Of a DNA stretch of 23,158 nucleotides, positions 7,231 through 15,973 are shown piece after piece; positions within the stretch are counted from its first letter, which is position 1, and each line of letters opens with the position of its first letter. The position numbers and the translations under genes are program-made. The notes beneath the pieces were generated by a model, which was not told the DNA's origin, searched no databases, and worked only from the letters and a program-made list of their open reading frames with translations. Source of the stretch: an uncultured Actinomyces sp. (GTDB taxonomy: Bacteria > Actinomycetota > Actinomycetes > Actinomycetales > Actinomycetaceae); contig URAS01000020.1 in NCBI GenBank assembly GCA_900545825.1, forward strand, positions 1 through 23,158, in the 5' to 3' direction.

Positions 7231-9045
7231 GTGAAGACGTGCCCCATTCGTCGCATGGTGCTGCCCGTGGCGCTTGCGCTAATTGTCGGCTGTATCGTCG
7301 CCGTCGTCCCTCAACGCACAGCTTATGCCGCAGCCTGCCCGACTTACCATGCGCAATATGACGCGCTGATAAATGGGTCAGCGAAACAGATCATTACTGC
7401 GCGCCATAGGGGTAATTTCACGAACACGCTCCCGGAAAACTCGCTGGGGTCATTCATTGCATCCTTCGAGAGCTGCCAGCCTCAGGTCGAAACTGATGTG
7501 CGCCTGACGAAGGATGGCCGAGCTGTCATCTTCCATGATGTGAGTATCGGAAAAATGTTGGAAGTGGGCTACGATCCCGAAGCGAATACGGGTCCAAACG
7601 CGCGACTAAACGAGGTGACATTCGCAGATCTCCGGAAGAAGAAGCTGCTAACTATCGATAGGCGACAGACCGAGTATAAAGTGCCTACGGTCGAAGAGCT
7701 GTTGCGCACACAGGTGCGGCGGGGTGCAGGCTCGATCGTTACCCTGGAGGTGAAGGAGTCGGCGGCCATTATTCCGACGGCTCGAGCCGTGGATGCGATT
7801 GCGCGCGAAGACCCGACGGCCAACATCGGGCAGCGCGTCGTCCTTAAATTCACGATGGATAATTACCCAAATCCTCAACTCTGGCTCGACGCGCTCAAAA
7901 AAGCTGGCATATCGACTGCTCTTATGGTTGATCCGGTCATGCTTCCCTATGTTGCCGAGAAGATCGATGCCGGACCGCCGGTTCCATCGACGCCTGGCAT
8001 ACGTCTGACCAGCAATTCAGAGCGTGCGGTCGCGGCTTGGGCTAAGTTGCCGTCAACCGTGGCGCCACTTGTTTCGGTTGTTTTAAAAGATAGTAGCGAG
8101 TTTATCAATACTACCCAGATCCACGATCCGACGTTTGGTTCTGTGAAGGTGCCGACTAGTCTAGGTGTTGACAGCGCAACGGATGGCTCAATGGCTAGAA
8201 TGCATACGATTGTCAAGTCGTTGGGCAAAAAGACGGAGATCTTTGTGCCGGTTCCAGATTTTATTCTCTGGAGGACGGGGCCGGTAGCGGGCTACACAGT
8301 GCCCAACACATGGGGTGACCATGTGGCTCTCGACGTTCGGGATGCCTACTTCAATAACACTTCCTCATGCTGTTACCAGCTTGCGGATCGACGGTCGCCG
8401 ACAAAATATGGTGCCGAGAAAGGGGACCTCCGCGGTAATTTGGCGTGGGTGTTGGCGCTGGAGCCGACGGTCGTTACCGCAGACGATACAGATTCGATCG
8501 AGGTCTATGCGGATTCGCTTGGGCGGCTAAATAAGATGGCGCGACCGGTCTTTCACCGCGCTCCGAGTGGGATGCAGTCGGCGTTGCAGTACACCGTTGA
8601 CCACACCTCGCCATCGAAAACATCGATTGTCAAGTTAAAGGGCTGGAACGGACATTCGGCTGGCCTCTGGCAAGGTCAGGTGTGCCTTCATTCGGCAAAC
8701 GGCGAGGGGTATGCGTGGGTCGTCAAGTGTGGCATGACGCCGTCTGGAGGGTCCACAGACTCGCTCGAGATATCAGTGGCCAGCAGGGGCAAGATGCGAA
8801 TACGTGACACGCAGTATTGGAATTGCTTACGTTGGGTGCCAGGTGAGGTCGAAGTGATCTATTGGTCAAAAAACTGTCAAGGCGCACAGGCTGAATGGAC
8901 GCGTACATCGGATAACCGCTATCTAACCGGCGAGGGAAGGGCGCTGGGATTCGAGTGGCAAGATCGGTACTACTGGGGTGTGCCGTGGTCTTATGCCGTT
9001 CCGACCTGGGATCGCTCTGATTGGACGCAGTGGACATTCCGTTAA
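7231..9045 (+). CDS. Secreted glycerophosphodiester phosphodiesterase with extra C-terminal domain
   Basis: 604 residues. It starts at GTG 7231 because AAGGAG lies 5 bases upstream. A Sec signal peptide covers about residues 1-33, with a cut after AYA. The GDPD catalytic signature is intact: ARHRGN...LPENSLGSF (H59), ETDVRLTKDG (metal ligands E87, D89) and VIFHD (H102). The enzyme should hydrolyse glycerophosphodiesters to glycerol-3-phosphate and an alcohol outside the cell. The barrel is stretched to about residue 455. A Trp/Cys-rich domain of about 140 residues follows (KGWNGHSAGLWQGQVC, YWNCLRWVPGEV, SKNCQGAQ) and may bind a surface or polymer; I do not recognise its family. Base composition is lower in GC than neighbours, with many A/T-ending codons, which suggests acquisition. 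The Ugp import operon downstream fits its product. Confidence 0.87.
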   Translation: MKTCPIRRMVLPVALALIVGCIVAVVPQRTAYAAACPTYHAQYDALINGSAKQIITARHRGNFTNTLPENSLGSFIASFESCQPQVETDVRLTKDGRAVIFHDVSIGKMLEVGYDPEANTGPNARLNEVTFADLRKKKLLTIDRRQTEYKVPTVEELLRTQVRRGAGSIVTLEVKESAAIIPTARAVDAIAREDPTANIGQRVVLKFTMDNYPNPQLWLDALKKAGISTALMVDPVMLPYVAEKIDAGPPVPSTPGIRLTSNSERAVAAWAKLPSTVAPLVSVVLKDSSEFINTTQIHDPTFGSVKVPTSLGVDSATDGSMARMHTIVKSLGKKTEIFVPVPDFILWRTGPVAGYTVPNTWGDHVALDVRDAYFNNTSSCCYQLADRRSPTKYGAEKGDLRGNLAWVLALEPTVVTADDTDSIEVYADSLGRLNKMARPVFHRAPSGMQSALQYTVDHTSPSKTSIVKLKGWNGHSAGLWQGQVCLHSANGEGYAWVVKCGMTPSGGSTDSLEISVASRGKMRIRDTQYWNCLRWVPGEVEVIYWSKNCQGAQAEWTRTSDNRYLTGEGRALGFEWQDRYYWGVPWSYAVPTWDRSDWTQWTFR

Positions 9046-9101
9046 CTCGCTAGGCACGATACAGTGAACGTAAGGTAAATCGAGGCGGATGGGAGCGAAA
9101 A

Positions 9102-10112
9102 GTGGCGGGCCCTTCATTGCGCGTGACGATGGCGCAGGTGGCAAAGGCCGCCGGCGTTTCGCGCGCCACGGTGTCGCGGGCCCTGTCGGATAGCTCCGTC
9201 GTCGATGAACGCACGCGCGACCACGTCCTGGCGGTTGCGGATCAGCTGGGGTACGTCCGGAACGCCGCCGCGACACAGCTTGCCGGCCGCTCTGACGAAA
9301 TGGTCGGCCTACTGCTGCGCGACACTCGGAATCCCGCGTACTCCTACCTCTATACGGCGATGCTGAACAAGGCCCAGCGCTGTGGCCTGTTCATCACGAT
9401 GATGTCGGCCGGCAGCGCCCATCGAGACGGTGGTGAAACCGATCGGCTGCGGCGACTGTTGTCGCTGCGACCGGCCGGGATTTTCGTCTGTTCGGGCCTC
9501 ATTGCGTCCGACGATATTAAGCCATACGCCGACCAGGTGCCGACCATTGTCACGCCGCGTCCCGAGACCTCGCCGCAGCTTCATAATGTTGCCTACGACG
9601 AGGTCGGGAACGGCCGATTGATTGCCGATTACGTCGCCGACCGCGGGCATAAGAAGGTCGCCGTCGTCCTCACCGAACCAGACGTGTCGTACGTCGAGAA
9701 CCTGCGAGGAAAGTCGATGTGCGAGGCCCTGACGTCGCGTGGGGTCCAGGTAACCGTCCTCAACGGATCGCTGCTGCGCGCTCCCACCGAGCTGGCGTAC
9801 CGCGTCGCCGGGGACGCTAAAGCGCGTCGCTACACCGCCGTCATGTTTCCTAACGACTCGCACGCGCTGACGTTCCTGATGGAGGCGCGAAAGATCGGCC
9901 TGAAAGTGCCCGAGGACGTCGGAGTGACCGGCCTCGATGGCGCGGGTGTAGCAACGATGATCGCGAACCTCACGACGGTTGAGGTGCCGATCGAGGGCGC
10001 CGCGGAAGCAGCGATTCGGCATATGCGCGACCTCATCAACTCGCCGACGGCGAAGCCGCGGATCATTCACGAAACCTTCAGGGGGACCCTCGTTCCTGGG
10101 GGGACGATTTAA
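9102..10112 (+). CDS. LacI/GalR-family transcriptional regulator
   Basis: 336 residues. The GTG at 9102 is preceded by GGGAG at the right distance; an in-frame ATG at 9129 is possible. The N-terminal LacI helix-turn-helix is textbook: TMAQVAKAAGVSRATVSRAL, then the hinge helix VRNAAATQLAGRSDEMVGLL. The rest is a periplasmic-binding-protein-like effector domain (VGLLLRDTRNPAYSYL near the start, DVGVTGLDG near residue 285). Such proteins repress catabolic or uptake genes until a small sugar-like ligand binds. It lies next to, and converges on, the ugp-GDPD operon with only 8 bp between stop codons, so it is the natural candidate regulator of that operon or of the secreted GDPD just upstream. 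Ligand unknown. Confidence 0.92.
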   Translation: MAGPSLRVTMAQVAKAAGVSRATVSRALSDSSVVDERTRDHVLAVADQLGYVRNAAATQLAGRSDEMVGLLLRDTRNPAYSYLYTAMLNKAQRCGLFITMMSAGSAHRDGGETDRLRRLLSLRPAGIFVCSGLIASDDIKPYADQVPTIVTPRPETSPQLHNVAYDEVGNGRLIADYVADRGHKKVAVVLTEPDVSYVENLRGKSMCEALTSRGVQVTVLNGSLLRAPTELAYRVAGDAKARRYTAVMFPNDSHALTFLMEARKIGLKVPEDVGVTGLDGAGVATMIANLTTVEVPIEGAAEAAIRHMRDLINSPTAKPRIIHETFRGTLVPGGTI

Positions 10113-10120
10113 TTGACGCG

Positions 10121-10984
10121 TTACTGTGTGACGGTGACGATCACGGGATAATGGTCCGATGGCCAGACGTCGCTGTATTTCTCGCGGAGAATCGCGGCGT
10201 TTGAAATAGTCAGCGGTTTTTCTGCTGAGATATAGTCGATCGGCTTTCCGAGGGTCTTGTATGAATCTCCGTGCGAGGTCAGCGCATTGTCCTGTTCAGC
10301 GACGTCTAGTGCATGGTAGCTGTCGGTAAAATCGCCGCTCTGCCAGATGGAAGTGATCGAAGGATCGACGGGGCTTGAGTTGAAATCCCCCATGATCAGC
10401 GTGGGCGCGTCGAATCGCCCGCCGAGTGCTTTCGCGCGTCTGGCGATCAGCTTGCCGCTCTCCGCCTGAGCTTTGCCGCCCTTGTGGTCGAGATGGGTGT
10501 TGATGACGACAAGCGACGCGTTGGTCAGGCCAGGCTCTCCAAGTGCCATCCATGTGGCGACTCTCGGATACTTTGCGTCCCAGCCTCGCGAATATGTGGT
10601 GTCGGGAGTCTCAGAGAGAAAGAACGTCCCCTTATCGAGCACCCGGAACTTGGTCGTATTGACGAAGATCGGTGTCATTTCGGAGTCGCTGTCAGCCGAG
10701 CGCATCTTCCCATAGTGGGCATACTGCTTACCTAACATGGCGGCGAGGTCGTGCTCCATCGGCGCCGTCACCTCTTGGAAGCCAATGATGTCGGGCTTTT
10801 GGTCATTGAGCAGAGTCTTGATGCCGACGCGACGCTGGCTCCAGCTGTGGCTGTCGCTGGAATGCGGGTGACGCACGTTAAACGTCATTGCGGTGAATCT
10901 CTCGGGCGGTCGCACGACGTGAGATGCGCCGATACCGGCGGCTACGAGGATAAACATGATAATCCCGGCCCATACTCTTTTCAT
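10121..10984 (-). CDS. Exported endonuclease/exonuclease/phosphatase (EEP) family hydrolase
   Basis: 287 residues, ATG at 10984 overlapping the stop of the MgtC-like gene (ATGA). One N-terminal hydrophobic helix (about 5-22) predicts export or anchoring. The EEP-fold motifs appear in order: MTFNVRHP (N36), GFQEV (E71, metal ligand), VINTHLDH, LIMGDFNSSP, IDYI and the terminal SDHYPV (D277, H278). The family includes DNase I-like nucleases, sphingomyelinases and phosphoinositide phosphatases. The short form with the WSQRR segment resembles many exported bacterial members of undefined substrate. Being last in an operon with G3P uptake and GDPD genes, a phosphodiesterase or phosphatase role in scavenging phosphorylated head groups is the best guess. 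Confidence 0.87.
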   Translation of the reverse strand: MKRVWAGIIMFILVAAGIGASHVVRPPERFTAMTFNVRHPHSSDSHSWSQRRVGIKTLLNDQKPDIIGFQEVTAPMEHDLAAMLGKQYAHYGKMRSADSDSEMTPIFVNTTKFRVLDKGTFFLSETPDTTYSRGWDAKYPRVATWMALGEPGLTNASLVVINTHLDHKGGKAQAESGKLIARRAKALGGRFDAPTLIMGDFNSSPVDPSITSIWQSGDFTDSYHALDVAEQDNALTSHGDSYKTLGKPIDYISAEKPLTISNAAILREKYSDVWPSDHYPVIVTVTQ

Positions 10985-11661
10985 GGTGTATTGGCTTCCA
11001 ACTCAACAGTGAGGACGCCATCAAGGGCAGCCAGCTGCTCCTGTACGGCCGTCGTTGGCGAGTACCCATCGAGGGAGAGAACGAGGTGGACGATGTTGTC
11101 CGTCCGAGCCCGGGTTGTCGACGTGACGCGGAAGGGATACTTCCGCTCCTCAAATACCCGGAGAATATGGCGCAGCGTCCCATTGCCCGGCGTGTAATCG
11201 ATGTGGATGGTGCGCCGCTCGGCCAAGTCGGGCAAGATCCGGCCGATCCGTGGGGCGAGGTAAATCGCCAGCAGGTGTAGCAAGAGAGCAACCAAGCCGA
11301 GCTGAGGCATCCCGACGCCACACGACATCCCGACGGCGGCAACGAGCCACACTGAGGCCGCGGTTGTGAGGCCACGGACGACGTCCCGGTTAAGGAAAAT
11401 GATCCCGGCGCCGAGGAATCCGATCCCCGAAACGATTTGCGCGGCGATACGCGAACCGTCCCAGCGTCCCGAGGGGTTCACGCTGAACCCGTACATCGAG
11501 ACCAAAGTGAAGAGGCAGGACGCGACGCCAACGAGAACGTGTGTGCGAAAACCAGCCGCTTTGTGCCGTGCCTGACGCTCAAGTCCGACGATGGCGCTGA
11601 GGATGAACGCCATCCCCATCATTAGCGCCTGAAAAGCGAAATCTTGCCACGAACCGGTCAT
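10981..11661 (-). CDS. MgtC/SapB-family membrane protein
   Basis: 226 residues. It begins 6 bp after the GDPD stop and overlaps the EEP start by 4 bp, so the three genes are translationally linked. The N-terminal half has about five helices with the family signature GLERQARHKAAGFRTHVLVG (E28, R39) and GIGFLGAGIIF. The C-terminal half (about residues 140-226) is a soluble ACT-like domain. MgtC proteins support survival under magnesium limitation and in host cells, and some modulate phosphate uptake or ATP synthase. Here the phosphate-rich context suggests a link to phosphate or Mg balance during G3P uptake, which is inference. Confidence 0.88.
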   Translation of the reverse strand: MTGSWQDFAFQALMMGMAFILSAIVGLERQARHKAAGFRTHVLVGVASCLFTLVSMYGFSVNPSGRWDGSRIAAQIVSGIGFLGAGIIFLNRDVVRGLTTAASVWLVAAVGMSCGVGMPQLGLVALLLHLLAIYLAPRIGRILPDLAERRTIHIDYTPGNGTLRHILRVFEERKYPFRVTSTTRARTDNIVHLVLSLDGYSPTTAVQEQLAALDGVLTVELEANTP

Positions 11662-11667
11662 CTCAGA

Positions 11668-12501
11668 TCATCGCCTCGGGTTGCGGAGAAAGAACTGTTT
11701 GGCCAGCCAGGGCCAGTCGGTTTGAATAATGTCGGCGCCCCAATCCGCAAGTCGTCCCCATCCGTCCTCGGGATGCCCTGCTAGCGATACCCGGTCGTCA
11801 GCGCCGCCGGCGAGAGGACGTCCATTCTCGAGATTGATGGCGTTGAGCCAGATCGCAAGGCCGGCGTCGTGAATCTGCTCGACGCGCGAAGACGCAAGCA
11901 TGGGATCGTCTGGCGAGCCCGCGACGATCTCGATGCCGACCAGGCGCGGATCGCCGAGTGTAAGGTACCGCTCGACCTCGGCGTCGGAATGCGCGACGCC
12001 CATGAAGGGGAAGTCAACCCTGCACGCGGCGAACGCCGCCAGTTGGTCCTCGTGCGCCAAACACTTAACGAGCATCGTCTGGGGATCGCCCCACGCGGCC
12101 AGCTCGTCGAGGAATCCGTCGCCCCAGTGCCGGTAGGACCGGTCGACGTTGACGAGGACGCCCGGCAGCGCACCGAGGACGTCGGCAAACCGCTCAATGT
12201 GACCGCAGTTTTTGCCCTCGTGTTCCCAGTACACAAGCTCGTCGACCTCCGTTGACGTCAGGGTCGTTAGTTGACGTGTCGTGGCGACGAGGCGCGGCTC
12301 GTACGTGTCGTGGAACGCGTAGTACACGCCGTCCCGGGAGCGAGCGACGTCGAGCTCGATGATGTCGGCGCCACTGTCGATTGCGGCCCGTGCGGCGCCG
12401 ACGGTGTTCGGGGGAATGATTCCGCCCGGGGTTCCGCGGTGGGCGGCGATCAGCGGGTAGCGGCGTTCGCGTGAGTGGCGGAGAGAATCGGGAATAGACA
12501 T
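11668..12501 (-). CDS. Cytoplasmic glycerophosphodiester phosphodiesterase (UgpQ-like)
   Basis: 277 residues. ATG 12501 is chosen because AAGGAG (12509-12514) precedes it; the longer frame to 12621 would run through the terminator hairpin. No signal peptide. The GDPD signature is present: AAHRGTPGG...PPNT (H21), IIELDVARSRDG (E49, D51) and YYAFHD (H64). The usual PENT is PPNT here, but the catalytic histidines and metal ligands are kept. The C-terminus has IIQTDWPWL, typical of the family. It should split imported glycerophosphodiesters into sn-glycerol-3-phosphate and alcohol inside the cell, the UgpQ role. It follows ugpB behind a terminator, so its level probably depends on read-through. 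Confidence 0.88.
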   Translation of the reverse strand: MSIPDSLRHSRERRYPLIAAHRGTPGGIIPPNTVGAARAAIDSGADIIELDVARSRDGVYYAFHDTYEPRLVATTRQLTTLTSTEVDELVYWEHEGKNCGHIERFADVLGALPGVLVNVDRSYRHWGDGFLDELAAWGDPQTMLVKCLAHEDQLAAFAACRVDFPFMGVAHSDAEVERYLTLGDPRLVGIEIVAGSPDDPMLASSRVEQIHDAGLAIWLNAINLENGRPLAGGADDRVSLAGHPEDGWGRLADWGADIIQTDWPWLAKQFFLRNPRR

Positions 12502-12527
12502 GGCGCGTCTCCTTAGCACTGAAGTCG

Positions 12528-12565
12528 AAAAACAGGGGTGGGTCCCGCCGGGGGCGGGACCCACC
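12528..12565 (-). terminator. Rho-independent terminator between ugpB and the GDPD gene
   Basis: A perfect 13-bp stem, GGTGGGTCCCGCC / GGCGGGACCCACC (12537-12549 and 12553-12565), with a 3-base loop. On the minus strand it is followed by CCTG and five T residues (12528-12532). It sits within the operon after the binding-protein gene, the usual way to give the binding protein more transcript than the genes after it. Confidence 0.88.
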
Positions 12566-12583
12566 GGATGATGGACGGGGCTT

Positions 12584-13927
12584 TTACTTGTGCCTGGAAG
12601 CCCGCTTTTGGTAGTCGGCAACCATCGTCTGGCTCTTGGTCTCGAGGGCGGTGAGTGCCTGCTGGGGATCAGTGCCGTCGTGAAGGATGCTCGTCAGCGT
12701 GTCGCCGAGAGCCTCGCGGACCTGCTGAATCGCACCTGAATGGCAGCCTGCCGTCACGGTCGATGCTTTGACGTCGGCCAGCTGGTCGAGCAGGACTTTG
12801 TGAACGGGATCGGCGCCCTCGGACACGGCCTTGAGGGATTTCTCGGTGCCGGGCAGGTACCCGGACTTGTCGAAGATGACCTTCTGAGCTTCCGGCGAAG
12901 CCATGTAGGTGACGAACTTCCACGCAGCCTGGGCCTTGGCGTCCTTGGCGTCCTTCCCGAAGACCCACAGCGAGTTACCGCCGATAACGATGCCGCCATC
13001 TTTGGTGTTGTCGACGGGGAAAGCGGCGGTCACCGGCTTGAACTGCGAGTTCTCCTGCAGGTTGCCGAGCGAGGACGACGACTGGATTGTCATACCGGCT
13101 TCCTGCGTGGCGAAAGCGGTCTGCGCGTTATTCGAGTCGGAACCGACGTCAAGCGCATCACCGTTCTTGTAGAGCTCGCGGAAGTCCTTCCAAGTCTGGA
13201 CCTGCTTGGGGTCGGAGAGGACGAATTTCTCGGCAGACTTCTTCCCCACGCCGTTCTTCGGGGTGCAGTATTCGAGGCCGTCCGATGCCGTCCACTCCTC
13301 GAACCACCAGGCGCCAACATGGAAGACCAGGCCGGGTTTACCAGTCGCGGCGTGGATCTTCTTGGCCCAGTCGATGAGTTCGGCGCGCGTCTTCGGCGGG
13401 TTGTTGGCGTCGAGGCCGGCCTTCGCCGCCATATCCGGGTTGATGTAGAGCACCGGCGTTGACGTCATGAACGGCATCGACAGCAACTTGCCGTCGATCG
13501 TGTAGTACTGGCCGACCGCAGGGACCAGGCCCTTGAGGTCGGTCTTAGTGTCGGCGGCCTTGTTGAGATCTTCGGCAGGAATCGCGATGCCGGTGTCTCG
13601 CATGTAGATGGTGTTGGCGTCGTTGACCTGCATGACGTCGGGCATCTTGCCGGATTGCACCGAGTTTGCGAGCTTCGCGATGGCGTCACCGTAGCTGCCC
13701 TGGTAGATCGAGTCGATCTTGATCTTGCCCTTGTTCTTTTCGTTGAAGTCTTTGACGACCTGGTCGACGGCCTCGGCAGAGGCTCCGGATGCCGAATGCC
13801 AGAAGCTGATTGTCACGGGGCCGTTGCTGGCGGTGTCACTGCTGTTGTGAGAGCACCCGGCAAGTGAGGCGCCGAGCATCGCGATTGTGGCCGCGGCAAC
13901 ACCCACCTTCTTCCATGCATGGTTCAT
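12584..13927 (-). CDS. ugpB: sn-Glycerol-3-phosphate ABC transporter substrate-binding lipoprotein, UgpB-like
   Basis: 447 residues, ATG 13927 with AAGGAG upstream and overlapping the stop of ugpE (ATGA). A lipoprotein signal ends in LAGC (C25), so it is anchored outside the membrane. The mature part opens with ISFWHSASGASAEAVDQ and has QGSYGDAIAKL, MQVND, and then YYTIDGKLLSMPF and TSTPVLYINPDM. This is the pattern of UgpB-type group-1 solute-binding proteins, which bind glycerol-3-phosphate or glycerophosphodiesters. The neighbouring GDPDs support this substrate over a plain sugar. The last ~20 residues are basic. A strong terminator follows the gene. Confidence 0.85.
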   Translation of the reverse strand: MNHAWKKVGVAAATIAMLGASLAGCSHNSSDTASNGPVTISFWHSASGASAEAVDQVVKDFNEKNKGKIKIDSIYQGSYGDAIAKLANSVQSGKMPDVMQVNDANTIYMRDTGIAIPAEDLNKAADTKTDLKGLVPAVGQYYTIDGKLLSMPFMTSTPVLYINPDMAAKAGLDANNPPKTRAELIDWAKKIHAATGKPGLVFHVGAWWFEEWTASDGLEYCTPKNGVGKKSAEKFVLSDPKQVQTWKDFRELYKNGDALDVGSDSNNAQTAFATQEAGMTIQSSSSLGNLQENSQFKPVTAAFPVDNTKDGGIVIGGNSLWVFGKDAKDAKAQAAWKFVTYMASPEAQKVIFDKSGYLPGTEKSLKAVSEGADPVHKVLLDQLADVKASTVTAGCHSGAIQQVREALGDTLTSILHDGTDPQQALTALETKSQTMVADYQKRASRHK

Positions 13928-14748
13928 TTGTTTGCTCCTTCCGTGAGCCCTTGAGTGAGGTATTTGTTTCCGGTCAAAATGAGGAGGATCATCGGGATCG
14001 AGACGATAACGACGCCGGCGAGGACAACCCCCATATTGAGGGCCTCGTTATCGGCCAACTGTGTGATGCCCACCTGAATGGTTCGCGAGTTTGCGTGTTG
14101 AGTGATCAACAACGGCCACATGTACCCGTTCCAGGCGCCGATCGCCGCGTTGATGGCGACCATGAAAATCGCGGGTCGGTTGAGCGGAACGAGGATTCGC
14201 ATGACGAAGTACAACGGCTTGGCGCCATCCAGCTGGCTGGCTTCATACATCGACCAGGGAAACGACAGGAATTTCTGCCGCAACAGGAAGATCGAGAAAG
14301 CCGAGACGAGGAAGGGGAGAAACACGGCGACAACCGTGTCGAACAGCCCCATGTCATTGATAAGGAGGAACCGCGAAACGACGAGGGACTCGCCGGGGAG
14401 CATCATCGTCGCCAGCATGAATGAGAAGACCCAGTTCGGGTGGCGTAGTCTGCCGAACACCAGTGCCGCGGCGCCGAGAATGGCGAATAAGACCTCTGCC
14501 GACGTTTGAACGACAGTGACGATGACAGAGTTGACGAACTGAATGCCCAACGGGTTGCGGTGGAGTGCTGCCGAGAAATTTCCGGTTGTGAAGTCGACAG
14601 GCCAGAAGTTCTCCCACAACGTCGAGGGTGTGCGGCCGCGAAATGCGCCGGTAAAGACGTAGATGACGGGAATGATGACGAACAACAGGATGAGGATGAT
14701 GTACACCCACAGGGCGATAATCTTAGCGCGGCTGTGTTTCTGCTTCAT
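13924..14748 (-). CDS. ugpE: ABC transporter permease, UgpE-like
   Basis: 274 residues, ATG at 14748 overlapping the ugpA stop by one base (ATGA). About six transmembrane helices. The cytoplasmic EAA loop that docks the ATPase is at about residues 169-191 (YEASQLDGAKPLYFVMRI...P). The MalG/UgpE-type N-terminus is typical of the second permease of carbohydrate uptake-1 systems. It pairs with UgpA. No ATPase gene is present in the operon, as is common in actinomycetes that use one shared MsiK/UgpC-type ATPase for several sugar importers. Confidence 0.85.
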   Translation of the reverse strand: MKQKHSRAKIIALWVYIILILLFVIIPVIYVFTGAFRGRTPSTLWENFWPVDFTTGNFSAALHRNPLGIQFVNSVIVTVVQTSAEVLFAILGAAALVFGRLRHPNWVFSFMLATMMLPGESLVVSRFLLINDMGLFDTVVAVFLPFLVSAFSIFLLRQKFLSFPWSMYEASQLDGAKPLYFVMRILVPLNRPAIFMVAINAAIGAWNGYMWPLLITQHANSRTIQVGITQLADNEALNMGVVLAGVVIVSIPMILLILTGNKYLTQGLTEGANK

Positions 14749-15656
14749 CAGTACACCACCTTCTTTTCGCCCATCCGGAACTGGAAGAAGGCGACGATTC
14801 CGACAATGATCATGAGGATGATGCCGTGAGCGGCTGACGTGCCATAGTCGACATTCGAGCCGAACGCCAGCTTGTATAGCTGGATCGTCAGGGTCGTTGT
14901 CGCATTGTTGGGGCCACCGTTGGTGAGAACCTGGATGATCGTAAACTCTTTGAGAGCACCCATTGTTTCGGTGACGACCAAGAAAAAGATGGTCGGCGAG
15001 ATCAAGGGCAGCTGCATGTGGACGATCCGCTGCCACAGGTTGACGCCGTCCAGCGAGGCGGCTTCGAGAACCTCGCGTGGGACTGAGTCGAGGGCGGCCA
15101 TGAACAGCATGATGACCATGCCCATGCTGGTCCACGCGATCGTGATGAGGATCGCGACCATCGCCCATCCGCCGCTGGTTAGCCATGGCGGTGTCGGCAG
15201 GCCGAGCGTCCTCAGGAACTGGTCAAACAGGCCGACCCGAGGGGCGAACATCGTCTTGAACACGACCGATGCGACGGCCGCGGAGAATGCCATCGGGATG
15301 AGGACGATCGGGCGAACGAGGCGCGTGCCGGCGAGCCCCGACGACAGGGGGAGGGCAATTGCCAGGCCGAGGATGAGCTTCATCGACACGGTAAGCACGA
15401 CGAAGATCACCGTCCGCAACATGACCTGCCAGAAGTCATCAGAGGCGAACATGTCGGCGTAGTTGCCGAACCCGATGAACCCGTTGGGGCGACCGAACAG
15501 GTCGGTCGATTGGGTGGAGATCTTGATCGTGTCGAAAAAGGGATAGTAGTTGAACAGCACCATCAGACCGACGATTGGCGCCAGAAAGAGATATGCCCAC
15601 GGGCGGGGGGATTGTGGCCGCCCTCCGGTTGCGGGCTCTCTGGATCGCTTAGCCAC
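14748..15656 (-). CDS. ugpA: ABC transporter permease, UgpA-like
   Basis: 302 residues. The start is taken as GTG 15656 because AAAGGA (15664-15669) lies 7 bases upstream; a further ATG at 15716 has no such site. A basic cytosolic start (AKRSREPATGGRP) precedes six helices, the first being AYLFLAPIVGLMVLFNYYPFF. The EAA loop is at about residues 198-220 (LEAASLDGVNLWQRI...P). It is the MalF/UgpA-type partner of the downstream permease and the first gene of the ugp operon. Its leader is about 120 bases from the best promoter. Confidence 0.85.
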   Translation of the reverse strand: MAKRSREPATGGRPQSPRPWAYLFLAPIVGLMVLFNYYPFFDTIKISTQSTDLFGRPNGFIGFGNYADMFASDDFWQVMLRTVIFVVLTVSMKLILGLAIALPLSSGLAGTRLVRPIVLIPMAFSAAVASVVFKTMFAPRVGLFDQFLRTLGLPTPPWLTSGGWAMVAILITIAWTSMGMVIMLFMAALDSVPREVLEAASLDGVNLWQRIVHMQLPLISPTIFFLVVTETMGALKEFTIIQVLTNGGPNNATTTLTIQLYKLAFGSNVDYGTSAAHGIILMIIVGIVAFFQFRMGEKKVVY

Positions 15657-15973
15657 GATGTTGTCCTTTCGGAGGTCACTGTGAGGGCCGCTGGAACTCG
15701 TCTGCTGTGACAGCAAGCGTCCTCGCTCGTCTTCTTAGTTTGGGGTGAAACGCGCCAAATCGGCGATGAACGCGCGGTCATGGGTAATATATACCGGCGA
15801 TGTGGAACTGTGCAAGTGGTAGCGTGAGTTTGTGGCCGGTGGCGCTGTCACCGTGTCGAGAGGTTGATCTGATGAGGTCGGCTGGCGTGAGCCGGCGGGG
15901 CCGGCGGTTCTCGGTGTGGCAGGGAATCGCGCGGCCACGGTACAGGGGTTGCTGATCAAGGCGGTGGATGTGC
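15657..15973. other. 317-bp divergent regulatory region, ugp operon / HAD gene
   Basis: No supported gene. It contains the minus-strand promoter described separately and about 120 bp of untranslated leader before ugpA. I see no clear promoter for the HAD gene and no clean LacI-type palindrome; GC-rich partial dyads such as GGTGGCGCTGTCACC (about 15837-15851) are weak candidates. Confidence 0.5.
15786..15815 (-). promoter_or_regulatory. Candidate promoter of the ugp operon
   Basis: On the minus strand TTGCAC (15810-15815) and TATATT (15786-15791) are separated by 18 bases, a good sigma-70-type match in an otherwise GC-rich region. A TATATA shifted by two bases would give a 16-base spacer. Transcription would start near 15779. 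Confidence 0.55.

Noticed and set aside
11668..12621. Longer start for the cytoplasmic GDPD at 12621
   Set aside because: It would run through the terminator hairpin and into ugpB; AAGGAG directly before 12501 decides the start.
13924..15186. 420-codon version of the second permease
   Set aside because: The first ~145 codons are an out-of-frame reading of ugpA. The ATG at 14748 overlapping the ugpA stop is the natural start.
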